Shown here: positions 1 to 7,135 of the stretch, one piece after another | Position numbering within the stretch: position 1 is the stretch's first letter | Layout of the letters: each line of letters opens with the position of its first letter | NCBI GenBank assembly: GCA_934456315.1 | Contig: CAKSHG010000096.1 | Location: 1 to 7,617 of the forward strand | From: an uncultured Oscillospiraceae bacterium | GTDB taxonomy: Bacteria > Bacillota > Clostridia > Oscillospirales > Ruminococcaceae | Reading direction: 5' to 3' | DNA: 7,617 nt | Notes under the pieces: model-generated | The model's input: only the letters and a program-made list of their open reading frames with translations | Databases searched by the model: none | What the model was told of the DNA's origin: nothing | Position numbers and translations under genes: made by a program

Positions 1-75
1 TATCTGCAAAAAAGCACTGAAAAACCGCGCACGGAGGAAGCGCAGTTAATGCTAAACTACGCCATTCGCCGTTGA
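1..75 (+). CDS. Possible 3' end of a convergent plus-strand gene (partial, weak)
   Basis: Frame 1 of the plus strand is open from the window edge to a TGA at 73-75, giving 24 residues that end in LMLNYAIRR. The stretch is hydrophilic and could be the C-terminal helix of a protein whose body lies outside the window, convergent with spoVS. I do not recognise a family. The evidence is thin: frame 2 is also open for 15 codons (ending ARRKRS, stop at 47-49), and a minus-strand frame from an ATG at 98-100 is open to the edge. Length and codon use do not decide among them, so the stretch may be non-coding. Confidence 0.25.
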   Translation, partial: YLQKSTEKPRTEEAQLMLNYAIRR

Positions 76-81
76 ATGCGT
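59..81 (-). terminator. Hairpin downstream of spoVS, doubtful terminator
   Basis: ACGC (59-62) plus ATTC (64-67) pair with GAAT (74-77) plus GCGT (78-81), giving an 8-bp stem with one bulged C and a six-base loop. It lies about 35 bases past the spoVS stop. On the minus strand it is followed by AGTTTAGC, a poor U-tract, so it may be a weak terminator, an RNA-stabilising 3' hairpin or chance. Confidence 0.25.
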
Positions 82-116
82 GATGATCCAGTGCTGACAT
101 ATTCGCCGGGACCTTA

Positions 117-377
117 TCATCTCGGCTCAACAATAAATTTCATAGCAGTGCGCTCGTCGCCGTCTATCTCGACGGTGGTGAACGCCGGAATGCAGATCAG
201 GTCGACTCCGACCAGCGCCATGTAGCTGCGCGCGATAGCAATGGATTTCACTGCCTGATTCGCCGCGCCGGCGCCAACAGCCTGCACCTCGACCTCGCCA
301 TTCTCGCGAATGACCGCCGCAATCGCGCCCGCAACTGATTTCGGTACGGAATGCGCCGATACCTTTACGATCTCCAT
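117..377 (-). CDS. spoVS: Stage V sporulation protein S (SpoVS)
   Basis: An 86-residue protein that aligns end to end with Bacillus SpoVS as I recall it: it opens MEIVKVSAHSVPKSVAGAIA, has the central AIGAGA-type motif (here AVGAGAANQAVKSIAIAR), then GVDLICIPAF, and ends KFIVEPR. SpoVS is a small Alba-like, probably nucleic-acid-binding regulator. In Bacillus it is needed for normal progress through late sporulation and affects septation. The ATG at 375-377 is chosen because an AAAGGTGA ribosome binding site lies just upstream (about 382-389); the in-frame GTG at 390-392 would place that site inside the coding region. A small hairpin (CACCC/GGGTG, 390-402) sits directly 5' of the binding site. 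The gene is last in the purA-ymdB-spoVS series, 58 bases after ymdB, with no promoter seen in the gap. In many Bacillota ymdB and spoVS are neighbours, which supports both calls. Confidence 0.95.
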   Translation of the reverse strand: MEIVKVSAHSVPKSVAGAIAAVIRENGEVEVQAVGAGAANQAVKSIAIARSYMALVGVDLICIPAFTTVEIDGDERTAMKFIVEPR

Positions 378-435
378 ATTGTCACCTTTCACCCCTTGGG
401 TGCCTTTCGTTCTGCAGGTTTCCCGCTCTGCTGAT

Positions 436-1205
436 TCAGCCTATAAGTTGTCTGTATCTCTCTATCGAACTGCACCTGCCGGTCTTTGTGTCTATATCCA
501 GCAGTACGCCGTTCATCTCAATTTCGCCCTCCGCGAATCTGTGCCGCCTCGGGTAATAAGTCAGGAAACGCTCGATTATGATGTCCTTTTCAACGCCGAG
601 TATGGACTCCTTTGGACCGGTCATGCCAGCGTCGGTGATGTATCCGGTGCCGTCGATGACCTGCTCGTCGGCGGTCTGGACATGCGTGTGAGTTCCCAGC
701 ACGGCGGACACTCTGCCCGCGAGGTAGTAGCCCATCGCGCGCTTTTCCGAGGTAGCCTCCGCATGGAAATCCACGATCTTTATCCGCGCGTCAACGCTCT
801 CCAGGATACGGTCGACGCAGTGGAACGGATTTTCCAGAGGCTGCATGAACGTCGTACCCATCAGGTTTATCACCGCGATGGAGTACGCCCCGCGGTCAAG
901 CTCGCAGACTCCGCGCCCGATAACATCGTCGCCGTAGTTCGCGGGACGGATTATCGTGCTGCTGCGCTCCCAGTCTGCCTCCATGGTTTTCTGACGGAAG
1001 CAGTGATTGCCGGTGGTTATAACGTCCGCGCCAGCTTCAAATATAGCCTCGGCGGAGGCGGGATTTATGCCGTTGCCCTCTGCGGAGTTCTCGCCGTTGA
1101 CGATGACGATCTCCGCTCCGAGCTTCTGCTTGGCGCCGCGGAGCGCCTTTTTGAGCGCTTCGCAGCTCCTCATTCCCACCACGTCGCCGATGAAAAGTAT
1201 CTTCA

Positions 1206-1206
<1 letters not shown>
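436..1206 (-). CDS. ymdB: YmdB-family metallophosphoesterase (2',3'-cyclic nucleotide phosphodiesterase)
   Basis: A 256-residue protein of the YmdB/TIGR00282 family (Bacillus YmdB is about 264). The expected dinuclear metal ligands are visible: D8 in FIGDVVG, E39 and N40 in VNGENS, N67 and H68 in TTGNH, H148 in VDFHAEATSEK, and H173/H175 in GTHTHVQTAD. RPAN (87-90) and TDAGMTGP (191-198) also match. The family hydrolyses cyclic nucleotides in vitro; in Bacillus, YmdB affects global RNA levels and the choice between motility and biofilm. The ATG at 1204-1206 gives the family's usual MKILFIGD start; the upstream GTG-type extension would read 21 unrelated residues inside purA. The start overlaps the purA stop by one base (TAATG) and I see no clear ribosome binding site, so translation is probably coupled to purA. 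One oddity: the usual GNHTWD-like motif reads GNHCFR here, which spares the metal ligands. Confidence 0.95.
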
Positions 1207-2489
<1,283 letters not shown>

Positions 2490-2554
2490 TTGAATGATCC
2501 TCATTTCTGAAAATAGAGTAGTCGGGAGATTTAAACATACCCCCACATATTAAT

Positions 2555-2583
2555 ATTATATCACATACCAATTCTGAATTCAA
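2555..2583 (-). promoter_or_regulatory. Extended -10 sigma-A promoter of purA
   Basis: On the minus strand, -35 TTGAAT (2578-2583), a 17-base spacer and a perfect -10 TATAAT (2555-2560) preceded by TGA, which makes an extended -10 (TGnTATAAT). The predicted start is near 2548, leaving a leader of about 58 nt before the purA ATG. I see no strong hairpin or obvious purine riboswitch in that leader. Confidence 0.85.
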
Positions 2584-2598
2584 GGTCTTTTGAGAATT

Positions 2599-2618
2599 TT
2601 TTCTTGAATGCAAGAAAA
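2599..2618 (-). repeat. Perfect 8-bp inverted repeat between terminator and purA promoter
   Basis: TTTTCTTG (2599-2606) and CAAGAAAA (2611-2618) form a perfect AT-rich stem with a four-base loop. It lies between the GC-rich terminator stem and the purA -35 box. It contains the terminator's U-tract, so it could be a second terminator hairpin or simply the U-tract and its complement. Confidence 0.5.
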
Positions 2619-2641
2619 TTCCGCCCCCATAAGGAGCGGAA
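2619..2641 (-). terminator. Intrinsic terminator closing the AT-rich island
   Basis: TTCCGCCCC (2619-2627) pairs with GGAGCGGAA (2633-2641), nine pairs with one G-U, loop of five. On the minus strand the stem is followed by TTTTCTTG; on the plus strand it is followed by AAAC, so it works for minus-strand transcripts. It would stop transcription of the small gene at 2772-3182 before the purA promoter. Confidence 0.8.
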
Positions 2642-2687
2642 AACAGATTTCAGGAAAAAGGCTTATTCAGCATATTCTCAATTTATT

Positions 2688-2771
2688 TTATGATTTTTTC
2701 AATTTATTTAAAAATTTGTCGCTGTCAAAGCCGCCCACGACTGAATCACCACTCTTCCAGAATAATAATGA
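2688..2771 (-). pseudogene. Possible 27-codon gene remnant in frame after the immunity-like gene
   Basis: After the TAA at 2772-2774 the same frame stays open for 27 codons to a second TAA at 2688-2690. The peptide includes SGDSVVGGFDSDKF and ends in a lysine-rich LNKLKKS, which looks like a real protein C-terminus. No start codon or ribosome binding site precedes it. It could be the tail of a second lost gene, or a former longer end of the upstream gene cut by a stop. It could also be chance in AT-rich DNA. I do not recognise the family. Confidence 0.25.
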
Positions 2772-3182
2772 TTAAGAACGATATTTCGAGTATCGCGTAT
2801 ATAATTCGTCAGCGAAATCCTTTAGGAAGGTCTGATCAAAAGCATTATTGAAAAATAGCTCATTATCCTTGGTATCATCGCATAAATATTCCATAACAGA
2901 GATATACCCATTTTTACATGGAACAAATTTCAAAAATTTATGATACCCATATGTTTCCTCAATTTCCGCTGTTCCGGTCAAGCTATCATAAATGCCCTTT
3001 AAACCAATTGAAAATAAAGCAAAGTTCTTTATGTCTATATCCATAGACAAAATCGCAGAATAGCATTCACTTTTAACAGATACTGTCATAATAGTATTTG
3101 AAGGGTACTTTATATCCTGCTCGGAAATGCTTAGCTCCATAGATAAAGAAAACCCGTCTGCAATTAATGTATGTGCTGCCAT
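2772..3182 (-). CDS. Small protein resembling WapI/DUF6228-type immunity proteins
   Basis: A 136-residue soluble protein without signal peptide or membrane segment. The layout recalls the WapI-family/DUF6228 immunity proteins: beta-rich N-half, a central NFALFSIGLKGIYDSLTGTAEIEE segment (53-76, given in two parts as NFALFSIGLKGIYDSL and TGTAEIEE), a strand pair around KFLKF and NGYISVMEYL (83-100), and a C-terminal NELFFNNAFDQTFLKDF (107-123) with the DQT-L pattern. Such proteins neutralise polymorphic (Rhs/WapA-type) toxins; the assignment is by pattern only. The ATG at 3180-3182 is chosen because GAGGTGG lies just upstream; the GTG at 3231-3233 sits against the pnp terminator U-tract and is unlikely. 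No partner toxin gene is in the window. The gene is AT-rich: bases 2821-2880 have 20 G/C of 60, against 37 of 60 in pnp at 3421-3480, suggesting transfer. No clear promoter was found. Confidence 0.55.
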   Translation of the reverse strand: MAAHTLIADGFSLSMELSISEQDIKYPSNTIMTVSVKSECYSAILSMDIDIKNFALFSIGLKGIYDSLTGTAEIEETYGYHKFLKFVPCKNGYISVMEYLCDDTKDNELFFNNAFDQTFLKDFADELYTRYSKYRS

Positions 3183-3185
3183 CAG

Positions 3186-3192
3186 CCACCTC
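3186..3192 (-). promoter_or_regulatory. Ribosome binding site that fixes the start of the immunity-like gene
   Basis: GAGGTGG on the minus strand lies three bases before the ATG at 3180-3182. It supports this start over the GTG at 3231-3233 and the internal ATG (Met15). Confidence 0.75.
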
Positions 3193-3233
3193 AATACTAT
3201 AAATTGATTTCGGAATTTTAATTTCAAAGTCAC

Positions 3234-3261
3234 AAAAAAGAGGGAAGCTCCAGCTTCCCTC
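3234..3261 (-). terminator. Intrinsic terminator of pnp
   Basis: GAGGGAAGCT (3240-3249) and AGCTTCCCTC (3252-3261) form a perfect inverted repeat, in practice a stem of 8-9 pairs with a short loop. On the minus strand it is followed by six T (3234-3239). It begins 13 bases past the pnp stop and separates pnp from the AT-rich island. Confidence 0.95.
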
Positions 3262-3274
3262 CTGTGTGCCGTTA

Positions 3275-5401
3275 TCAGCCCTGTGCCTGAGCCTTTCTCT
3301 TTGCCTCGATATCAGCAAGAGCGTCCTTTCTGGACAGGTTGATCCTTCCCTGGTTGTCGATCTCCATAACCTTAACGATTATCTCGTCGCCAACCGAAAC
3401 TACGTCCTCGACCTTCTCAACGCGGTGGTTGTCCAGCTTGGAGATGTGCACCATGCCGTCCTTGCCGGGAGCGATCTCTACGAATGCGCCGAAGTTCATG
3501 ATACGAACGACCTTGCCCTTGTAGATAGCGCCGATCTCCGGCGGGTTAACGATGGTGGAAATAACCTGAACGCAAGCGTTCGCCTTGTCAAGGTCAAGAC
3601 CGCAAATGAATACGTTGCCGTCGTCGTCGATGTCGATCTTAACGTCGAAGTCAGCGCAGAGCTTCTGGATGACCTTGCCGCCCTTGCCGATAACTTCGCT
3701 GATCTTGTCAACCGGTACCTTGGTGTGGATCATCTTCGGAGCGTACTTGCCGACTGTCTTTCTCGGCTCGGGGATAGCCTTGAGCATTATCTCGTCAAGG
3801 ATATAGTCGCGTGCCTTGTGGGTCTTTGCGAATGCAGCCTTGATTATCTCCGGAGTCAGGCCGTCGATCTTGAGGTCCATCTGGATAGCGGTGATACCAT
3901 CGTGAGTACCAGCTACCTTGAAGTCCATATCGCCGAAGAAGTCCTCAACGCCCTGGATATCTACCATTGTATCCCATCTGTCGCCCTCGGTGATAAGACC
4001 GCAGGAGATACCTGCAACCGGCTTCTTTATCGGAACGCCGGCGTCCATCAGAGCCAGTGTGGAACCGCAAACGGAACCCTGGGAGGTAGAACCGTTGGAA
4101 GAAAGCACCTCGGATACCAGACGGATAGCGTAGGGGAACTCCTCAACGCTCGGGATTACGGGGAGCAGCGCTCTCTCTGCAAGCGCGCCGTGACCTATCT
4201 CACGTCTGCCGGGGCCTCTGCTTGCCTTGGTTTCGCCAACGGAGTAAGCCGGGAAGTTGTAGTGGTGCATGTAACGCTTGCCCTCTTCCTCGTCAAGACC
4301 CTCCAGCTTCTGGCTGTCGGAAACGGGACCGAGTGTGCAGATAGTCATTACCTGGGTCTGACCTCTTGTGAACAGACCGGAGCCGTGTACTCTGGGCAGC
4401 ATGCCGACTTCAGCAGCCAGCGGACGGATCTCGTCCATCTTTCTGCCGTCAACGCGCTTGTTGTCGTCGAGCAGCCAGCGGCGTACCACGAACTTCTGGA
4501 GCTTGTATATAGCCTCGTCGATCATGGCGATCTTCTCGGGGTAAACTTCATCGAACTTTGCGTGGATATCGTCAACGATGGGCTTCAGGCGCTCCTCGCG
4601 GATATTCTTGTCGTCAGTGTCGAGGGCGTATCTGATGCGCTCGATAGCGAAATCAGAGATAGCGTCGAACATGTCGTGGTCAACTTCCTGGGACTCGAAC
4701 GCGAACTTCGGCTTGCCGATCTGCGCCTGAATGTCCTTGATGAACGGAATGAGGGACTTGACGATCTCGTTGTGACCAGCCATGATAGCGTCGAACATGA
4801 CGTCGTCGGTGACTTCGTTCGCGCCAGCCTCGATCATTACTACCTTCTTCTCGGAGGAAGCAACGGTCAGGTTCAGGTCGGACTTGCCTCTCTGCTCAAG
4901 GTTAGGCATGAGCACGATCTCGCCGTCTACCAGACCTACGGAGATACCGCCGATCGGACCGTTCCACGGAATATCGGAGATGGAAACCGCGATGGAAGCG
5001 CCGATCATGCCGAGGATTTCAGGGGAGCAGTCGGGATCAACTGCGAGAACTGTCATAGTGATGGCAACGTCGTTGCGCATGTCCTTCGGGAACAGCGGGC
5101 GCATAGGACGGTCAACAACTCTGGAAGTCAGGATAGCCTTCTCGGAGGGTCTGCCCTCTCTCTTGAGGAAGCCGCCGGGGATCTTGCCCACAGCGTAGAG
5201 CTTCTCCTCGTAGTCAACGGAAAGCGGGAAGAAATCCACGCCGTCGCGGGGCTTAGCGCTTGCCGCTACGTTTACCATGACTACGGTTTCGCCGTATCTT
5301 ACCCAGCAGGAGCCGTTAGCAAGACCGCATACCTTGCCGGTTTCAACGGTCAGCTCTCTGCCTGCGAACATTGTCTTGAAAACTCTGTAATTTTCGAACA
5401 T
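3275..5401 (-). CDS. pnp: Polyribonucleotide nucleotidyltransferase (PNPase)
   Basis: A 708-residue phosphorolytic 3'-5' exoribonuclease of RNA decay, normally a ring-shaped trimer. Domains in order: first RNase PH domain (about 1-230), helical linker (about 240-310), catalytic second RNase PH domain (about 315-545), KH domain with IGKGG (571-575), and S1 domain (about 624-692). Active-site residues expected from the E. coli enzyme are visible: R399, R400 and H404 in GPGRREIGHG, the phosphate-binding NGSTS (436-440), and D487, D493 and K495 in EDFFGDMDFK. Length is typical. The ATG at 5399-5401 is chosen because AAAGGA lies nine bases upstream; the in-frame TTG at 5417-5419 would overlap that site. 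It follows rpsO, the classic order, and is separated from it by a terminator and two hairpins. No convincing promoter of its own is visible, so expression may depend on read-through from rpsO and RNA processing. The S1 C-terminal tail is short and ends in AKRKAQAQG. Confidence 0.99.
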   Translation of the reverse strand: MFENYRVFKTMFAGRELTVETGKVCGLANGSCWVRYGETVVMVNVAASAKPRDGVDFFPLSVDYEEKLYAVGKIPGGFLKREGRPSEKAILTSRVVDRPMRPLFPKDMRNDVAITMTVLAVDPDCSPEILGMIGASIAVSISDIPWNGPIGGISVGLVDGEIVLMPNLEQRGKSDLNLTVASSEKKVVMIEAGANEVTDDVMFDAIMAGHNEIVKSLIPFIKDIQAQIGKPKFAFESQEVDHDMFDAISDFAIERIRYALDTDDKNIREERLKPIVDDIHAKFDEVYPEKIAMIDEAIYKLQKFVVRRWLLDDNKRVDGRKMDEIRPLAAEVGMLPRVHGSGLFTRGQTQVMTICTLGPVSDSQKLEGLDEEEGKRYMHHYNFPAYSVGETKASRGPGRREIGHGALAERALLPVIPSVEEFPYAIRLVSEVLSSNGSTSQGSVCGSTLALMDAGVPIKKPVAGISCGLITEGDRWDTMVDIQGVEDFFGDMDFKVAGTHDGITAIQMDLKIDGLTPEIIKAAFAKTHKARDYILDEIMLKAIPEPRKTVGKYAPKMIHTKVPVDKISEVIGKGGKVIQKLCADFDVKIDIDDDGNVFICGLDLDKANACVQVISTIVNPPEIGAIYKGKVVRIMNFGAFVEIAPGKDGMVHISKLDNHRVEKVEDVVSVGDEIIVKVMEIDNQGRINLSRKDALADIEAKRKAQAQG

Positions 5402-5450
5402 TGCATTTATTCCTTTCAATAAAAATCAAATTTACTGAAGGCACAGTGAT

Positions 5451-5497
5451 AGCAATTAAAGTCAATATCCGGCTGCCCGGATACTCAATTTAATGCT
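5451..5497 (-). promoter_or_regulatory. Long imperfect hairpin in the pnp leader
   Basis: The inner stem TATCCGG/CCGGATA (5466-5472 and 5477-5483) is perfect, with a GCAG loop on the minus strand. Outside a 5 x 5 internal loop (TTGAG facing TTGAC) a second stem forms between AGCAATTAAA (5451-5460) and TTTAATGCT (5489-5497), nine pairs with one bulge. The whole is about 47 nt and lies 50 bases before the pnp start. In E. coli a long leader hairpin cut by RNase III lets PNPase repress its own mRNA; a similar role here is inference. Confidence 0.6.
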
Positions 5498-5513
5498 AAG
5501 ACCTGCGCCTTAG
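5496..5513 (-). promoter_or_regulatory. Second pnp-leader hairpin with the same GCAG loop
   Basis: CTAAGAC (5496-5502) and GCCTTAG (5507-5513) pair over seven positions, one of them G-U. The minus-strand loop is GCAG, the same four bases as the neighbouring longer hairpin. It begins one base past the U-tract of the rpsO terminator. It overlaps the outermost pairs of the long hairpin by two bases. Confidence 0.5.
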
Positions 5514-5514
5514 T

Positions 5515-5549
5515 AAAAAAGGCAGCACTGTTTCGTGCGCAGCGCTGCC
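5515..5549 (-). terminator. Intrinsic terminator or attenuator between rpsO and pnp
   Basis: GGCAGCACTG (5521-5530) and CAGCGCTGCC (5540-5549) form a 10-bp stem with one G-U and a nine-base loop, followed on the minus strand by six T (5515-5520). It begins 14 bases past the rpsO stop. Because pnp lacks an obvious promoter, the terminator may be leaky, as is the equivalent site in E. coli. Confidence 0.9.
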
Positions 5550-5563
5550 CTTTACTCCATAGA

Positions 5564-5830
5564 TTACTTACGGATACCCAGCTTAGCGATGATCGCACGG
5601 TAGCGTTCGATATCCTTCTTCTGGAGGTAGTTCAGAAGGTTTCTTCTGTGACCTACCATCTTCAGAAGACCACGACGGGAGTGGTGATCCTTCTGGTGAA
5701 CCTTGATGTGCTCGGTGAGCTCGTTGATTCTCTGGGTGAGAATAGCGATCTGTACCTCAGGAGAACCTGTGTCGTGATCGTGCAGGCGGTTAGCCTCGAT
5801 TACGGAAGTCTTTTCTTCTTTTCTTAACAT
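5564..5830 (-). CDS. rpsO: 30S ribosomal protein S15
   Basis: An 88-residue protein (family about 89). It shows the signature [16 protein letters not shown] (20-35), then [20 protein letters not shown] (47-66) and ends [12 protein letters not shown]15 is a primary 16S rRNA-binding protein that contacts helices 20-22 and helps assemble the platform of the small subunit. The DHHSRR residues are part of its RNA-contact surface. The ATG at 5828-5830 has GAGGTG five bases upstream. The gene has its own extended -10 promoter and a long structured leader, and pnp follows it. S15 represses its own translation in several bacteria through leader RNAs of differing structure, and the leader here fits that theme. 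Confidence 0.99.
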   Translation of the reverse strand: MLRKEEKTSVIEANRLHDHDTGSPEVQIAILTQRINELTEHIKVHQKDHHSRRGLLKMVGHRRNLLNYLQKKDIERYRAIIAKLGIRK

Positions 5831-5949
5831 GATAACACCTCATTGAATTTATTCCGGTATCGCAGCAGAGGGACTAGGGTGTATCTCCTGTCGGAGCATT
5901 ATCCGCTCGCCGGGAATCCGGTATGGTCGTGCGCATTGCCCGCGCACAA
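5831..5949 (-). promoter_or_regulatory. Structured rpsO leader, candidate S15 autoregulatory RNA
   Basis: The leader from the predicted start near 5949 to the rpsO ATG is about 119 nt. Its 5' end folds into a nine-pair stem, GTCGTGCGC (5926-5934) with GCGCACAAC (5942-5950), one G-U. Next comes CCGG/CCGG (5910-5921). Two overlapping and thus competing small stems follow on the minus strand: GAGC/GCTC, and CTCC/GGAG with a GACA loop. Near the start codon, GGTGTATC (5878-5885) is complementary to GATAACACC (5831-5839), which covers the ribosome binding site, with one bulged base. That pairing could hide the site. Regulation by S15 is inferred from known rpsO leaders; I cannot match this to a specific RNA family by eye. 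Confidence 0.6.
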
Positions 5950-5956
5950 CACACAT

Positions 5957-5985
5957 ATTATATCACACTTTTTCAGCTTTGTAAA
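5957..5985 (-). promoter_or_regulatory. Extended -10 sigma-A promoter of rpsO
   Basis: On the minus strand, -35 TTTACA (5980-5985), a 17-base spacer and -10 TATAAT (5957-5962) preceded by TGA (extended -10). The predicted start is near 5949. The sequence TGTGATATAATAT around the -10 is identical to that of the purA promoter. Confidence 0.88.
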
Positions 5986-5998
5986 GTGGTTTTTACGA

Positions 5999-6012
5999 TT
6001 TTTTCGAAAAAA
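5999..6012. repeat. Short AT-rich palindrome after galE
   Basis: TTTTTTCGAAAAAA is a perfect 14-base palindrome seven bases past the galE stop. It lacks a GC-rich stem, so I do not call it a terminator. No better terminator is seen between galE and the rpsO promoter, so galE transcripts may run into rpsO. Confidence 0.35.
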
Positions 6013-6018
6013 GTGCGA

Positions 6019-7026
6019 TTATTTTTCTGCTTCGCGGAGCTTGCGGAAGTTCCACGCGTCGCGGCACATCTCCTCGAGGGTCTTTTCAGCCTTCCAGCCG
6101 AGCTCCTTTTCTGCGAGGGAGGGGTCTGCGTATGTGGTCGCAGCGTCGCCGGGACGGCGCGGTCCGATGGTGTAGCCCAGGTCGATACCGTTCACGCGCT
6201 GGAACGTATTGAGGATATCCAGAACGGAATAGCCGTGGCCTGTTCCGAGGTTGTAGGCGGGAACGCCGGTTATCTGGCGTGCCTTTCTAACTGCGGCAAC
6301 ATGGCCCTTCGCGAGGTCTACGACGTGGATATAGTCGCGCACGCAGGTGCCGTCCGGAGTGGGATAGTCGTTGCCTGCGACTGCGAGCACGTCGCGCTTG
6401 CCGGTAGCCTTGTCAAGCACGATAGGCATGAGGTTGTTCGGGATTCCGTTGGGATCCTCGCCGATGAGTCCGCTCTCGTGCGCGCCGACCGGGTTGAAGT
6501 AGCGCAGCAGTATCATCGTCCAGGAGTCGTCTGCGGCGTACATCTCGCGGCAGAGGTTCTCGATGATGAGCTTGGTGCTGCCGTAGGGATTTATCGCGGA
6601 CAGCGGGAAATCCTCCTTTACGGGGACGCTCGCGGGGATACCGTAAACCGTCGCGGAGGAGCTGAACACGAACTTCGTGCAGCCGTACTTCTTCATCGTT
6701 TCAAGAATGTTGAACGTACCGCGCAGGTTGTTGGAATAGTACATCAGCGGCTTCTTAACGCTCTCGGGAACGCACTTGTAGCCTGCGAAGTGGATCACCT
6801 GCTCGATGTCATTTTCAGCGAATATCTGGTCTACTGCGGCGATGTCGAGCATGTCCGCTTCGTAGAACTTGAAGTCCTTTCCGGTGATCTTCCTGATACC
6901 GTCAAGGGCGCGTGAATTTGAATTGTAGAAGTTGTCCATCACGACGATGTCTTCGCCCGCGTTAAGCAGCTCAACGCAGGTGTGGGAGCCGATGAACCCT
7001 GCTCCGCCTGTTACCAGAATAGCCAT
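6019..7026 (-). CDS. galE: UDP-glucose 4-epimerase (GalE), NAD-dependent SDR family
   Basis: A 335-residue cytosolic epimerase that interconverts UDP-galactose and UDP-glucose (Leloir pathway and supply of sugars for surface polysaccharides). The N-terminal Rossmann motif is TGGAGFIGSH (6-15), and D31 follows in VVMDNF. The catalytic serine lies in FSSSATVYG (121-129) and the YxxxK pair is Y148 and K152 in NPYGSTK. RYFNPVGAHESGLIGEDP (175-192) and DGTCVRDYIHVVDLA (225-239) are typical. The ATG at 7024-7026 is chosen because GGAGG lies eight bases upstream; the in-frame TTG at 7039-7041 would overlap it. The residue aligned with E. coli Tyr299 appears to be Thr298 (RRPGDAATTYAD), a smaller side chain, so UDP-GlcNAc/GalNAc may also be accepted. 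It is monocistronic at its 5' side, with its own consensus promoter. Confidence 0.97.
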   Translation of the reverse strand: MAILVTGGAGFIGSHTCVELLNAGEDIVVMDNFYNSNSRALDGIRKITGKDFKFYEADMLDIAAVDQIFAENDIEQVIHFAGYKCVPESVKKPLMYYSNNLRGTFNILETMKKYGCTKFVFSSSATVYGIPASVPVKEDFPLSAINPYGSTKLIIENLCREMYAADDSWTMILLRYFNPVGAHESGLIGEDPNGIPNNLMPIVLDKATGKRDVLAVAGNDYPTPDGTCVRDYIHVVDLAKGHVAAVRKARQITGVPAYNLGTGHGYSVLDILNTFQRVNGIDLGYTIGPRRPGDAATTYADPSLAEKELGWKAEKTLEEMCRDAWNFRKLREAEK

Positions 7027-7086
7027 AACCTGACCCTCCAAATGATGTCAGCCGGAGTATTCCCCCGACCCCAAAAATACACATTA

Positions 7087-7115
7087 ATTATAACGCTTTC
7101 AGCGGATTTTGTCAA
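7087..7115 (-). promoter_or_regulatory. Perfect consensus sigma-A promoter of galE
   Basis: On the minus strand, TTGACA (7110-7115), exactly 17 bases, then TATAAT (7087-7092). Both hexamers match consensus fully. The predicted start is near 7080, with a leader of about 53 nt. No operator-like repeat is obvious. Confidence 0.93.
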
Positions 7116-7135
7116 CTATTTTCCCGCGCAAAACT

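Noticed and set aside
1..100. Minus-strand frame from the ATG at 98-100 open to the window edge
   Set aside because: The 33 codons visible give an unconvincing peptide with clustered Cys, Pro and Phe, and AAGG is too far from the ATG to be a good ribosome binding site.
3073..3318. Minus-strand 81-codon frame across the pnp terminator
   Set aside because: It crosses the pnp 3' end and a strong terminator and overlaps the immunity-like gene, which has the better ribosome binding site and protein-like sequence.
3266..5422. Plus-strand open frame of 718 codons covering the whole pnp gene
   Set aside because: It is the antisense shadow of a clearly identified PNPase with full active site, KH and S1 domains. 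The translation is of low complexity (rich in L, V, D and A) and resembles no family; biased codon use in pnp explains the lack of stops.
5437..5465. TTGACT in the pnp leader as a -35 box
   Set aside because: No -10-like hexamer lies 16-18 bases downstream (GCCTTC at the 17-base spacing), and the sequence is part of the long hairpin's internal loop.
5923..6915. Plus-strand open frame antisense to galE and the rpsO promoter
   Set aside because: It runs through a strong minus-strand promoter and a certain galE, and its translation resembles no known protein.
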